Shown: positions 8,345 through 16,064 of the stretch, one piece after another
How the letters are laid out: each line of letters opens with the position of its first letter
Numbering within the stretch: position 1 is the stretch's first letter
IMG/VR virus record: IMGVR_UViG_3300034691_000040
Span: 1 to 64,000 of that record
DNA from: a virus
Length of the DNA stretch: 64,000 nucleotides
Reading direction: 5' to 3' (one strand)
Notes under the pieces: model-generated
The model's database searches: none
What the model saw: the letters and a program-made list of their open reading frames with translations, nothing else
What the model was told of the DNA's origin: nothing
Program-made: the position numbers and the translations under genes

Positions 8345-8373
8345 GACGGTCACCTTCGGGTGACCGTCTATGC
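8345..8373. terminator. terminator hairpin with TATGC flank
   Basis: A perfect 10-bp stem (8345-8354 with 8359-8368) with a TTCG loop is followed by TATGCTGC and a T-rich tail. It lies between convergent genes. Confidence 0.85.
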
Positions 8374-8380
8374 TGCTTCT

Positions 8381-8746
8381 TTATTTGTCATCTTCAGGAA
8401 TATCGACCATGCTGATCGTTTTGTTCTTATGGTCGTGAGAACAATCGCCCAGATAGATGAGGTTACCTTCACGGATGAAGAAGTGGCAGGTAAAAGGCCG
8501 TGGTGTGATAACCCCGCCTGCCATCAGGATATCGCGTTCCTCGTCCGTGATACGTCCAACGCCACTAAGTAACAGGCTAGGTGAGAAGGTCGGTTCCGTT
8601 ACACTGCCGTTCCAACCCCAGAAGGCTTGCTTATTCTTTTCATGTTCCAAGTACACGTTGTGCATCATCCTGCAGCCGGGGCAGAAGAAGCTCAATGTGT
8701 ACTCGTTTACCTGCTGCAAGATCGGCGAAAGCTGTCTGATTTCCAT
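8381..8746 (-). CDS. zinc-binding DUF6527-like protein
   Basis: A 121-residue protein from the ATG at 8746 (a GTG at 8761 is possible but has no ribosome site). It carries a pattern common in phage proteins of the DUF6527 type: FFCPGC...H near the N-terminus, WGWNGS..EPTFSPSLL in the middle, and CHFFIREGNLIYLGDCSHDHKNKT near the C-terminus. The Cys and His residues probably bind one metal ion. The biochemical role of the family is unknown to me. Confidence 0.6.
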   Translation of the reverse strand: MEIRQLSPILQQVNEYTLSFFCPGCRMMHNVYLEHEKNKQAFWGWNGSVTEPTFSPSLLLSGVGRITDEERDILMAGGVITPRPFTCHFFIREGNLIYLGDCSHDHKNKTISMVDIPEDDK

Positions 8747-8775
8747 TTGATATGTCCCCACCGGAGCTAAGTGAA

Positions 8776-9582
8776 ATGGATAAGAAGGATGAAGTTAAAA
8801 GACTGCTGGGTCTTGCGGTCAGAGATAAAGACTTAGGTCCGATGGTCCTCAAGAAGAATTTGAATGATTTGGTTTTGATTGAGCATGATGGGAAGAGTGT
8901 TGGTTTCGCTATCCCTCGTTTTGAAAAAGATGGTCATTGGCGTACAGGTCCTATCTTTATTGAACCTGGGTATCGTAAGAAAGGTATTGCCTCAGCATGG
9001 ATCACTGAGTTCTTTAAAGGTAAAAAAGGAAGAGCTTGGATCGAACCCCATAACCATGCCAGTCAAGGCGCGTTCTCGAAAGCTGGGTTTCATAAAACTA
9101 GTAAGGAGCTTAATACTTCCGGTGAGCATTTTCTTGAATACTCAGTTGAGTCATCAGCTACATCTGCCGAACACAGATTGATCGACTTAGCGCTCAAAGA
9201 TCCACGCTTGGGTCCTGCTGCGGTAACCACAGATCCTGATCAACTGGTCTGGGTGTATGATGACAACAAAAAGAAGGTGGGTTTCTTCACACCTAAGCAA
9301 GAACCAGATGGCCGGTACAGAACCGGTACCATCTTTATCGAACCTTCAGAACGCGGGAAAGGCTACGGCTCGAACGCTGTGAATTCGTTCTTTAATGGCG
9401 CTACCACACCGGGTCGTGCTTGGATCGAACCTAGCAATATCCCGAGTCAAACCATCTTTAAAAAGGCAGGGTTTTATAAGTCAGGTCGTCACACAATGTC
9501 GAAGACAACACCCAGACTGTTTGAAGAATGGATTAACAAACCAGAACCTCCATTAGTATCCCGACCAGTGCTTGGTTGGTAA
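8776..9582 (+). CDS. tandem GNAT acetyltransferase-like protein
   Basis: A 268-residue protein made of two related halves of about 130 residues. Each half reads: a helix ending LGP, a strand, then R-T-G-x-I-F-I-E-P (first copy HWRTGPIFIEPGYRKKGIAS, second YRTGTIFIEPSERGKGYGS), then FF..(K/T).GRAWIEP.N..SQ..F.KAGF. The R/G-K-G-x-G/A part matches the acetyl-CoA-binding loop of the GNAT fold, and the F-x-K-A-G-F ending is typical of the last GNAT helix and strand. The substrate is unknown. The ATG at 8776 follows GGAG at 8763-8766. Divergent from the DUF6527-like gene. Confidence 0.7.
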   Translation: MDKKDEVKRLLGLAVRDKDLGPMVLKKNLNDLVLIEHDGKSVGFAIPRFEKDGHWRTGPIFIEPGYRKKGIASAWITEFFKGKKGRAWIEPHNHASQGAFSKAGFHKTSKELNTSGEHFLEYSVESSATSAEHRLIDLALKDPRLGPAAVTTDPDQLVWVYDDNKKKVGFFTPKQEPDGRYRTGTIFIEPSERGKGYGSNAVNSFFNGATTPGRAWIEPSNIPSQTIFKKAGFYKSGRHTMSKTTPRLFEEWINKPEPPLVSRPVLGW

Positions 9583-9602
9583 AAAGATACATTATATGGG
9601 TA

Positions 9603-9803
9603 ATGAATACAACCTGTTCATCTTGCTCGCTGGACAGGTTACTTGTGGTCGGGACGTTCCCTTCGACCTGGGTCATTGTCGTTCCTGGTCGTGTGACAGT
9701 GACTGCTGAGTATCACTTAGCCTATAAATCACTTAGTGTGGGAACGGAGTGCTTTATAGAGTGTGTGGTGCGTTGTGGTGCTGAAGGTGGGTTGGGGGAG
9801 TGA
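9603..9803 (+). CDS. doubtful small Cys-rich protein
   Basis: A 66-residue frame with CxxC at the start (TTCSSCSL), a hydrophobic centre (TWVIVVPGRVTVTAEYHLAY) and four Cys in all. The ribosome site is poor, and codon use is unlike the neighbours, with many GTG and TGT codons. It fills most of the 338-base gap before 9921. A competing 37-codon frame starts at 9597. Either could be a remnant. Confidence 0.3.
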   Translation: MNTTCSSCSLDRLLVVGTFPSTWVIVVPGRVTVTAEYHLAYKSLSVGTECFIECVVRCGAEGGLGE

Positions 9804-9812
9804 AAACATATC

Positions 9813-9840
9813 GGCAGGGCGCAAGCCCTGCCTTTATGCC
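9813..9840 (+). terminator. terminator hairpin with TATGCC flank
   Basis: A perfect 8-bp stem (9813-9820 with 9825-9832) with a GCAA loop is followed by TTTATGCCG. Confidence 0.75.
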
Positions 9841-9853
9841 GTCTGTATTCGAT

Positions 9854-9880
9854 TTAACTTTTTTATAGTCACACATCACG
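9854..9880 (+). promoter_or_regulatory. conserved 27-base motif, copy A
   Basis: This is 26 of 27 bases identical to the copy at 26721-26747 (core AGTCACACATCACG preceded by TTAACTTTTTTA). It ends exactly 40 bases before the ATG at 9921; the other copy ends 40 bases before the ATG at 26788. Plus strand, intergenic, downstream of a terminator: most likely a phage promoter or operator. Confidence 0.6.
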
Positions 9881-9920
9881 ATCGTACTAAACCTATACCC
9901 CTACCCTAAAAGGATTTATC

Positions 9921-10295
9921 ATGTTTAACAAAAACGTTTTGACGCTGGTTGGATTAGGTGTCGCTGGTGCGATTATTGGCGGTCTGATCGGTCGCCATCT
10001 CGGCAAAACCATCGGTATGCTGCAAAAGGATATCAGCCTTCTAGACCGTCGTATCATCGAGCTTGAAGTCAAAGCCCTGGGTTCGCCGCCAATGGAAACC
10101 GTTAAGCAGCGAGAAGCATACGCTGCTATTGTCGTCCAGCTTCTTTCCGATAGGGTCCGTCAGTACCAAAGGGTTTTGCCAACTGGCGGTAACGAGAAGA
10201 TCCACACTCTGCGCACGCAGTTTATTGACGGTGAAATTACCACCGACGCATTTACAAACGGCCTTCTGTTTGACATTTACAGCAGCGCAAAATAA
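9921..10295 (+). CDS. small membrane-anchored protein with glycine zipper
   Basis: A 124-residue protein. Residues 6-24 form a Gly-rich hydrophobic segment (LTLVGLGVAGAIIGGLIG) with small residues spaced as in glycine-zipper membrane helices. An amphipathic, probably coiled segment (KTIGMLQKDISLLDRRIIEL) follows. It is first in a run of three small membrane proteins (to 11017) with AAGGA/GGAG ribosome sites. Function unknown; membrane remodelling, lysis or superinfection control are options, none shown. Confidence 0.65.
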   Translation: MFNKNVLTLVGLGVAGAIIGGLIGRHLGKTIGMLQKDISLLDRRIIELEVKALGSPPMETVKQREAYAAIVVQLLSDRVRQYQRVLPTGGNEKIHTLRTQFIDGEITTDAFTNGLLFDIYSSAK

Positions 10296-10330
10296 CGCAC
10301 GTATTTAACCCTGTTCTTTGGAGAACTCAC

Positions 10331-10672
10331 ATGCAATTCATCGATCTGATCCTGGTAACTGCTTACGTTGGTCTGGTGCTTTCTATCCAGACTAAAAGTT
10401 TCATCAAGCTTTATAACTCCGCTGATGGCGGTTTTATTCAGCGTTACAGCTGCGCTGTTGCATTCATCGTTACTACGCAATACCTACAGTTGAAAAATAA
10501 CGCAAAGCTTCGCCGTGGGTACATGACAGCCTTATACGTAGTGCCCTGCGCGCTCTGGCTGTTAGACCTGCACTATTGCCTGATCGCAAACGTGGTCTTC
10601 ATCGCTCAGGGTGTTCTCTACACCTATTTGGGCAAAGTGCTGTTTTACAAATTCACAAGCATCGCAGCTTAA
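10331..10672 (+). CDS. multi-pass small membrane protein
   Basis: A 113-residue, strongly hydrophobic protein with three or four likely membrane segments: residues 4-18 (IDLILVTAYVGLVLS), about 40-50, 70-86 (LYVVPCALWLLDLHYCL) and 88-105 (ANVVFIAQGVLYTYLGKV). TTGGAG lies before the ATG. Second gene of the membrane-protein trio. A holin-like role is possible from size and topology alone, but no lytic enzyme is adjacent. Confidence 0.65.
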   Translation: MQFIDLILVTAYVGLVLSIQTKSFIKLYNSADGGFIQRYSCAVAFIVTTQYLQLKNNAKLRRGYMTALYVVPCALWLLDLHYCLIANVVFIAQGVLYTYLGKVLFYKFTSIAA

Positions 10673-10684
10673 GGAACCAATGCC

Positions 10685-11017
10685 ATGTCTTCAGAAGCTA
10701 TCATCCGTGGTGTGTCGATTGTAGTCTGCGTTGCAGCTGCAGCATACACCTCTTACAAAATTGGTTCCTGGTTCGCTACTACTCGGCGTAAAGTTCACTA
10801 CGTCGAGGAGATCACCGTTGGGTTGATGCGACTCAAGTCGGGCGAGCCAGTCGGGGATGTAGAATCCCTCAAATTGCTGAGCTCGGACCTGGAGCAAATC
10901 ACTGAACAGTTGCAGAAGGTTGCCGAGAATTTCAGCTCTGTAACCGAAGAACAACTAATGCGTACAGTTGTACGTATCAGCAATCTGCATCTGGAATACA
11001 AGATCCCAAAAGAGTAA
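10685..11017 (+). CDS. small protein with N-terminal membrane anchor
   Basis: A 110-residue protein. An N-terminal hydrophobic helix (residues 4-24, AIIRGVSIVVCVAAAAYTSYK) is followed by a soluble helical domain with heptad-like Leu spacing (LKLLSSDLEQITEQLQKVAENF). It begins 12 bases after the preceding stop and closes the three-gene membrane unit, ahead of a perfect 14-bp terminator. Function unknown. Confidence 0.65.
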   Translation: MSSEAIIRGVSIVVCVAAAAYTSYKIGSWFATTRRKVHYVEEITVGLMRLKSGEPVGDVESLKLLSSDLEQITEQLQKVAENFSSVTEEQLMRTVVRISNLHLEYKIPKE

Positions 11018-11026
11018 CAGCATAAG

Positions 11027-11068
11027 CACCTACTGCGAGAGAGTCTCGCAGTAGGTGTCTCCTTTTTA
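11027..11068 (+). terminator. strong terminator
   Basis: A perfect 14-bp stem (11027-11040 with 11044-11057) is followed by CTCCTTTTT. It ends the membrane-protein unit. Unlike most hairpins here it lacks TATG. Confidence 0.9.
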
Positions 11069-11114
11069 TTTTCTACAAAAACGGATGTTCCTATAACTTT
11101 CGGAGCACGACAAC

Positions 11115-11894
11115 ATGAAATACTTACATCAAGATGATGCTAAACACCTAGAAATCATGGAGGGGTTTGCTAAAGGCCCCCTCACGATCGCTGAGCTGCT
11201 GATCAAGCGTGTCATTGCATTCTTCCATGGGTACGAGTACACTTCCGATAGCAGTGTCCATGCGGCCTGCTTGCAGGAAGAACTCCAGCTGCGTCAAGAG
11301 ATTGCAGACAGTGACCAGATCAATGCTGAAGTAAAAGCATTGGCGCTAAAGGCACTGAAAGACCATTTAGAATTTCCAGGTGGTCCGCTCGATCAACTGA
11401 AGTCTCGTTACCCTCGTGTGCAGCATGAAGGCATGGTGAAGTCAGGATTTGCGACACTGCTTCACAAACATGGTGATGCGTACATGGAACAAGTGATCGA
11501 ATACTTGCGTGATTTGGATGCTCTGATTAAAGAGCTTCCAGCCAATCAGGTCCCAGGTTACTTTGTCCATACGCCATCTACTCCTCATTGGAAGCAGATG
11601 CGCGAATATGCATTGTCCGATACCCCACCAACTAACCCTGTCTCATTCTTTGGGTGCATCCTCTCAGATGAGCTACAGGCTAAAGTAACGTCGTTCTTTG
11701 AGCGTAGCATCATCAGCGCCGAAGCGTGGCGTACAACGGTCTGTGAGAACGACCTGACCAGTGCTGCATCGGTAGGGGTAAGCTTCAAGATCGAATATGT
11801 GGCTGATGTACTCGCTCCTTCTAAGAACGAACCTGGATCTGCAACCTGGATCAATGTGAGTACTGAAGGTCGGCATTACAGCTTCTACGTTTGA
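11115..11894 (+). CDS. hypothetical protein, 259 aa
   Basis: Function not recognised. Single-gene unit between two terminators; the ATG lies 12 bases after TTTCGGAG. The first half is helical and acidic, and residues 80-120 contain a long helix rich in Glu, Ala and Leu (INAEVKALALKALKDHLEF). The C-terminal part looks more beta-like (SVGVSFKIEYVADVLAPS). Confidence 0.65.
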   Translation: MKYLHQDDAKHLEIMEGFAKGPLTIAELLIKRVIAFFHGYEYTSDSSVHAACLQEELQLRQEIADSDQINAEVKALALKALKDHLEFPGGPLDQLKSRYPRVQHEGMVKSGFATLLHKHGDAYMEQVIEYLRDLDALIKELPANQVPGYFVHTPSTPHWKQMREYALSDTPPTNPVSFFGCILSDELQAKVTSFFERSIISAEAWRTTVCENDLTSAASVGVSFKIEYVADVLAPSKNEPGSATWINVSTEGRHYSFYV

Positions 11895-11897
11895 CCA

Positions 11898-11942
11898 CAC
11901 CCACGGTTCGCCGTGGGTGACCTCTACGCATCTCTTTTTTTT
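11898..11942 (+). terminator. strong terminator
   Basis: A 9-bp stem (11898-11906 with 11911-11919) with a TTCG loop and an eight-base T-run at 11935-11942. Confidence 0.88.
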
Positions 11943-11944
11943 GT

Positions 11945-12235
11945 AGTGGCTAATTAATACTACTATGTATTACGAGTTCTTTTACAACCTAAAACTTTAA
12001 GCTAATCTTCACAGTAAGTCGTTTGTGCGACAGCTCCCTGTTGAAAGGCACTCTTACAGACCTCAGTCTGACTTAGGCTTTGTTCCTCGAACATAGTCGG
12101 CTTTCCAAACGATGCAATATACAACGTAAAGCATTCAAAGGACTCTTTGTGCTGACAACGCTTTCAATTGGTGCGCGCGTTTGGTCTGACCTAACACCCT
12201 TACAGGCAATTGGCTGACTTCGGTCAGCCTTTATG
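11945..12235 (+). ncRNA. candidate non-coding RNA 1 (ends in terminator)
   Basis: There is no credible frame on either strand. The stretch starts just after the terminator at 11898-11942 with an AT-rich block (TTGTAG, 17 bases, TATGTA) that could be a promoter. It contains several short complementary pairs, such as GTCG-TTTGTG-CGAC near 12018, and ends at a terminator: 7-bp stem 12212-12218 with 12223-12229, TTCG loop, then TTTATGC. It is therefore likely to be transcribed as a discrete short RNA. It matches no RNA family I recognise. The 5-prime end is a guess. Confidence 0.45.
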
Positions 12236-12257
12236 CTGCATTCTGTAATAGGTTGAT

Positions 12258-12287
12258 TTGTAAGAAGTTACTTCCCGTATCTATAAT
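12258..12287 (+). promoter_or_regulatory. sigma-70-like promoter for RNA candidate 2
   Basis: TTGTAA (12258-12263), 18 bases, TATAAT (12282-12287). It is the best host-type promoter I found, and it lies in the gene-free stretch just upstream of a string of hairpins. Confidence 0.45.
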
Positions 12288-12293
12288 CTGAAT

Positions 12294-12513
12294 AGAAATT
12301 TCTCTCCAGGGCAGTTGTAGAGAATCTTCGGTTACCTAATCCTGTAACACCGAAGCGGGTATAGGTGAGATAAGCGTTCGGGCGTACGCTGGTTTCTAAA
12401 GGATAGTTTGACGCTTAGCGTTTAACCGTCAGCCACTTATGGGCGTAAGTGGCTGGTGGATGTGCGTTGGGGGTGGTGTAGAAAACAAGCACCCTTCACG
12501 GGGTGCTTTTTAT
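12294..12513 (+). ncRNA. candidate structured non-coding RNA 2 (five hairpins plus terminator)
   Basis: About 220 bases with no gene but dense secondary structure. There is a palindrome at 12294-12303; a 10-bp stem with a 2-base bulge (12326-12335 with 12344-12355); a 5-bp stem (12373-12377 with 12386-12390); a 4-bp stem (12411-12414 with 12418-12421); a perfect 10-bp stem (12430-12439 with 12446-12455); and an 8-bp terminator (12487-12494 with 12501-12508) followed by TTTTTATGCCG. A TATAAT-type promoter lies just upstream. A discrete regulatory RNA, or a leader of the abundant protein at 12578, fits best. Confidence 0.5.
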
Positions 12514-12577
12514 GCCGTAATGAGATGGTATGTAGTCGCAGTGACTATATCCTACTTCTTAAGAAGGTATATGTATC

Positions 12578-13102
12578 ATGGCAAAGGTAAACCTCACACT
12601 CAGCGCCTCCGCTAACGTCCTGGCCCTGATCAATGCCGCCAACCCAGCGCTGAACGCAACCGATACCCAAGTTACTCTGGGTACTCCTTCGGTTGCTGCC
12701 GGTACTGGCGGCCGTAACACCAGCCTCATCGTTACCGCCGTCTCCAACCAAGGCTTCAGCGGCGAGCAGATCTTTGCTTACACCCGTCAAGCCCTGGCTT
12801 CCGGCGCCGCAATCGCCACTGCAAAAGCAGTGCCGTTCGCCATCGCTCCAGGCGACACCAACGCTCAGATTCTGACCAAAGCAGCCACCGCTCTGGGTCT
12901 GCTGGAATCGGAACTGACCCTCGCCAACATCGTTCAGCCTGTGAACGAAACCACCCCAGGTTCGGCCGATGTCGTGGCCAACGTGGCTAGCCTGCTGTAC
13001 ACCGGCACCTACGCCGCCACCCTGACCGTACCGGATGCAGACGTCCCTTTGGATGAAGCTGCGACCGTGACCGATCTGAGCGGTTTCGACGCAGAGGCCT
13101 AA
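12578..13102 (+). CDS. abundant virion protein, short-form member of the paralogous family
   Basis: A 174-residue protein with the family signatures: an N-terminal helix (VLALINAAN), TSLIVTA near residue 48, the core G-x3-I-x-x-Y-x-R (FSGEQIFAYTRQAL), a middle helix ending LTLANI, ASLLYTGTYAATLTV, and the ending LSGFDAEA that echoes LDGFDPS of the protein at 14397-14951. Codons are strikingly optimised (mostly C- or G-ending), like the capsid gene at 34541, so it is probably made in large amounts. AAGAAGG lies before the ATG. It is the only family member on the plus strand. Its place in the particle is unknown. Confidence 0.6.
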   Translation: MAKVNLTLSASANVLALINAANPALNATDTQVTLGTPSVAAGTGGRNTSLIVTAVSNQGFSGEQIFAYTRQALASGAAIATAKAVPFAIAPGDTNAQILTKAATALGLLESELTLANIVQPVNETTPGSADVVANVASLLYTGTYAATLTVPDADVPLDEAATVTDLSGFDAEA

Positions 13103-13110
13103 GGGCTAAA

Positions 13111-13140
13111 CATATAGCCGGGAGCAATCCCGGCTATATG
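13111..13140. terminator. terminator hairpin, CATA/TATG type
   Basis: A perfect 13-bp stem (13111-13123 with 13128-13140) starts CATA and ends TATG, followed by CCGC. Confidence 0.8.
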
Positions 13141-13215
13141 CCGCAAAGATGAAAGTGACAGTTTACATTTGACGCTTATTAGATAATACCACCCCAACCG
13201 CCCTGGAGTATTATC

Positions 13216-13839
13216 ATGTCTAAGATTGAGCTCATCAATATCCCTTACACACCAAGCCCTTTGGTTGTTAAGGTTACTCATGTACCAGAAGAGTTGAAAG
13301 ACCGTCCAGATCTGGAACATGCGTTTAAATACATTGTCGAGAAACTCGCCGTAGATGTTGGCGATACCTGGATGCCGACGGCGCTTCAAACCTATGGCGT
13401 ACCGGTGGCCGATAAATCAGGTGTTGATATGGCATTCTATTGCCTGCCAGAACCCGAAACCAAAACGATCAACGTCGTCGTTGCCGAAGTCAAAAACAAA
13501 CGTATTTCACGCACATTAAAAGAAATCTGTAAGCTCTGCTTTAAAGAAAAGCCAGTGCCGATAGCTAACATTAATCAGGTAGGCGTTGGGTTTGATCTTC
13601 TGATCTATGAACTGGATGAAGCAGGTCTAGAAGTGATCGATGCCTGGAAGCTGATTAACTTCACGATTCCTTATGGGTTGGATATTCCTTTGTCCTTTTC
13701 AAAGGACCGTAGTGTCCCAACATCTGAACATCGTCCGCTTTATAGCTTCCCGCTTGAAGGTCTGTTCTTCTCGCATGATGCCGTGCTTGATGAAGCTACT
13801 GACCTCCACCGTCTTGAATCACAAACCAAGGCAGGGTAA
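13216..13839 (+). CDS. hypothetical protein, 207 aa
   Basis: Function not recognised. TGGAG lies before the ATG. The fold looks mixed alpha/beta with a strand-rich centre (TKTINVVVAEVKNKRISRTL) and two Cys in EICKLCFKE. It is separated by only 3 bases from the next gene, and the two probably form an operon preceded by the hairpin at 13111. Confidence 0.65.
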   Translation: MSKIELINIPYTPSPLVVKVTHVPEELKDRPDLEHAFKYIVEKLAVDVGDTWMPTALQTYGVPVADKSGVDMAFYCLPEPETKTINVVVAEVKNKRISRTLKEICKLCFKEKPVPIANINQVGVGFDLLIYELDEAGLEVIDAWKLINFTIPYGLDIPLSFSKDRSVPTSEHRPLYSFPLEGLFFSHDAVLDEATDLHRLESQTKAG

Positions 13840-13842
13840 CCC

Positions 13843-14355
13843 ATGGAAAACAAATACTACCTGACGCTCATTGGTACGGACTGTTCTGACGATGTGTTTC
13901 CGGGGTTCCGGCCTGATTTCAAATGGACAAAAGCGATAGCTGGGCTCTTGGAATCTAGCTCGGCTATCAGCATTGTCGGTAAGGGGGTTCCTACTAAAGA
14001 ACCTCATGACGGACCTGATCTCCCCAATAGTCTAAAGCTGACCTTTGACGAAGATGTTCAAAAGAATGCAAACCTGTTTAAACTGCTCATGCAGGTTGAG
14101 CGAAGGTTTACCATGTCTATTCTTTTGACACCAGTGACCGGAGTTACTACTGAAGACCCAGCGATCTTTTTGAATACGGCCATAATGGGCGATTACGTGA
14201 CCGCTGATGTTGACAAACCTGAACAGGGTATCCTTGATATCTCGTTTGTTGAAGCCAGTACGTCATACACCGTTCAGCAGTTCGCCACACATGTAGCGAT
14301 TGCTAAAAACACGTCACCGGCTGTAGCCGTCATTCACGGCAAACCAGAGCAATAA
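13843..14355 (+). CDS. hypothetical protein, 170 aa
   Basis: Function not recognised. It follows the 207-residue gene by 3 bases; the ribosome site (AAGGCAGGG) lies in that gene's end. The body appears beta-rich, with a central helix (NANLFKLLMQVERRFTM). It ends at a convergent bidirectional terminator facing the virion-protein array. Confidence 0.6.
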   Translation: MENKYYLTLIGTDCSDDVFPGFRPDFKWTKAIAGLLESSSAISIVGKGVPTKEPHDGPDLPNSLKLTFDEDVQKNANLFKLLMQVERRFTMSILLTPVTGVTTEDPAIFLNTAIMGDYVTADVDKPEQGILDISFVEASTSYTVQQFATHVAIAKNTSPAVAVIHGKPEQ

Positions 14356-14358
14356 CGG

Positions 14359-14391
14359 CATAGACCCCGGTCCTTGCGACCGGGGTCTATG
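14359..14391. terminator. bidirectional terminator, CATA/TATG type
   Basis: A perfect 14-bp stem (14359-14372 with 14378-14391) between convergent genes. It would end both the plus-strand pair and the long minus-strand structural array. Confidence 0.85.
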
Positions 14392-14396
14392 TTACA

Positions 14397-14951
14397 TCAT
14401 GAAGGATCGAAGCCGTCAAGATTGGTTTCTGAGGCCAGATCTGCAAGGGATGGAGTCGATCCAGAGGCGTTAAGAGTCACCTGCGAGCCTGGATTATAAT
14501 ACGCCGATGTCGACACAGCTGTCAGAGTAATCTGACCACCTGCTGTACCGATCGTTGTATTGGCCACATCCTTTTGTTCCAGTGCGATACCAAACTTGGT
14601 ATTGATCGCCGATAGCGCTGCGTATACGTTTGCATACGTGCCTGTCAATGTCATCTCTTTCCCTGTAAAAGCAGAAGCGAGATCGGTCCGGTTATACCGA
14701 AAGGTATATGTTCCCTTATACCCTTTACCTACCACAGATGTCAGTAGGACGCTACTGTTAAACAGCAAGTCCCCTACGCTAACCGCGGGGTCGGCAATGG
14801 TGATTTGGGCACTTGTTATCGTAGTGCCCTGCTCACGGTTGATGGCCGCGAGTAATCCAACAGAACCTGCCACCGAGAAAGGCGGTAAGTTAGCAATGGA
14901 GTACAATGCGAACGCATCAAGCGAGCGTAAAACGAATTGTGGGTTAGCCAT
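14397..14951 (-). CDS. virion-protein paralogue, short form
   Basis: A 184-residue member of the repeated family and last gene of the minus-strand array. Visible landmarks: VGLLAAINREQG (helix 1), DPAVSVGDLL, SVVGKGYKGTYTFRYNRTDLASAF (core G-x3-F-x-Y-x-R-x-x-L), STSAYYNPGSQVTL and the C-terminal TNLDGFDPS. It lacks the C-terminal HYN domain of the longer members. The ending is closest to the plus-strand protein at 12578. The precise role is unknown; a virion structural protein is inferred from context. Confidence 0.6.
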   Translation of the reverse strand: MANPQFVLRSLDAFALYSIANLPPFSVAGSVGLLAAINREQGTTITSAQITIADPAVSVGDLLFNSSVLLTSVVGKGYKGTYTFRYNRTDLASAFTGKEMTLTGTYANVYAALSAINTKFGIALEQKDVANTTIGTAGGQITLTAVSTSAYYNPGSQVTLNASGSTPSLADLASETNLDGFDPS

Positions 14952-14954
14952 GCA

Positions 14955-16052
14955 TTACACCTTCGGCTTAACTTTGATGGTGAGTCCGGCAATAGCAGGC
15001 TGAGTCCACGCCAAACCTGCTGGCGTTTTCGTCAGCGAGAGCATCCGGTCGTACCATGTCTGAGCTGCCACCATTGTGGTATCGACATCCGCCGATTCCG
15101 TTCCGCCCACGGTGGCACTGATCCCTAAGTGTCCAGTGGTAGCCCCTGTAACCGCCGACCGCCCCTTAACCAACACACCCAGGATCTTCGTATTAAGTGG
15201 AATGACGCTGGCATCATAAGTGATCGAGCCCGCTGTCATTGCCGCATCCGTAGTTGCCGTAGGGGTAGCGAGCGGCGATGTCGGGTTGGCGTACCCTTTT
15301 TTGAATACAGACGAAACGTCGCCAGTACTCGGTGTCCATACCGTAGCCGCAACTGCCGCCACCGGCACCTTCACCACAGTCTGAGAACCCAAGAACTGAG
15401 CTACCTCACCCGATTCCCATTCGACGCAATGAAAATCTCGCCATGAGTAGGTGTGGACCTGTCCTTGCGACGCGCTGTAGTTCGTACCAATACCACCAAA
15501 CGAAAACATTGTCAACAACGCACCTGGCGTCGCACTCACTGCCGTCAGCATCCAAGCCGGCATGGCAATAGCTGGGGCCACCACACCGTCAACTCGGCGA
15601 TTGATCATCCCCGTTGTATAGTTGAGATTGACTTCCAGAAAGTACGATTTATTTGCCGCATATGCAGGTAAATTGGCGGTTGATATCACCGCGACCAAGT
15701 TGGCTTGGTCAGTGTCTGAACACATGCCCAATATAGTGGTGCCAGTAAACACTGTACCAAACTTCATTCGAAGACCTATGTAAATATTAGAACTGGCGGA
15801 TAAATCCCGAACCATGTCTTTAACATTCACGTTTGCCTTAAACCGAAAGCTGCCGTAGTTCACGGTACCGACGTTCAGACTACACAACATCCAACCGTCT
15901 GTCTGCAGAGCCCATGTCGTAGTTGCTTCGGTGTTAGATGCGTATATTTGAAACGGGCCATTAGGCAGCAGGTTGTTTAGCGCTGTAACCGTCCCAGCGC
16001 CAGATACACCTGCCGGTGGCATCTCTAACCCATACAAAGCATGAATCTTCAT
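14955..16052 (-). CDS. LamG/concanavalin-like virion protein A
   Basis: A 365-residue protein. The N-terminal two-thirds look like the jelly-roll (LamG/concanavalin-like) module common in phage virion proteins. The hallmark is near residues 200-245: YSWRDFHCVEWESG..AQFLGSQTVVKVP, then WTPSTGDVS. The tail (YDRMLSLTKTPAGLAWTQPAIAGLTIKVKPKV) matches the usual closing strand of these proteins. Two more members follow upstream (16709, 17679). Such domains often bind carbohydrate or decorate the capsid or tail surface. AAGGAA supports the ATG at 16052. Confidence 0.6.
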   Translation of the reverse strand: MKIHALYGLEMPPAGVSGAGTVTALNNLLPNGPFQIYASNTEATTTWALQTDGWMLCSLNVGTVNYGSFRFKANVNVKDMVRDLSASSNIYIGLRMKFGTVFTGTTILGMCSDTDQANLVAVISTANLPAYAANKSYFLEVNLNYTTGMINRRVDGVVAPAIAMPAWMLTAVSATPGALLTMFSFGGIGTNYSASQGQVHTYSWRDFHCVEWESGEVAQFLGSQTVVKVPVAAVAATVWTPSTGDVSSVFKKGYANPTSPLATPTATTDAAMTAGSITYDASVIPLNTKILGVLVKGRSAVTGATTGHLGISATVGGTESADVDTTMVAAQTWYDRMLSLTKTPAGLAWTQPAIAGLTIKVKPKV

Positions 16053-16064
16053 GAAGTGGGTTCC

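Noticed and set aside
12070-12100. TTGTTCCTCGAACA segment resembling a tRNA T-arm
   Set aside because: No acceptor or anticodon stems can be paired around it, and the T-loop consensus is not met. No tRNA found in the window.
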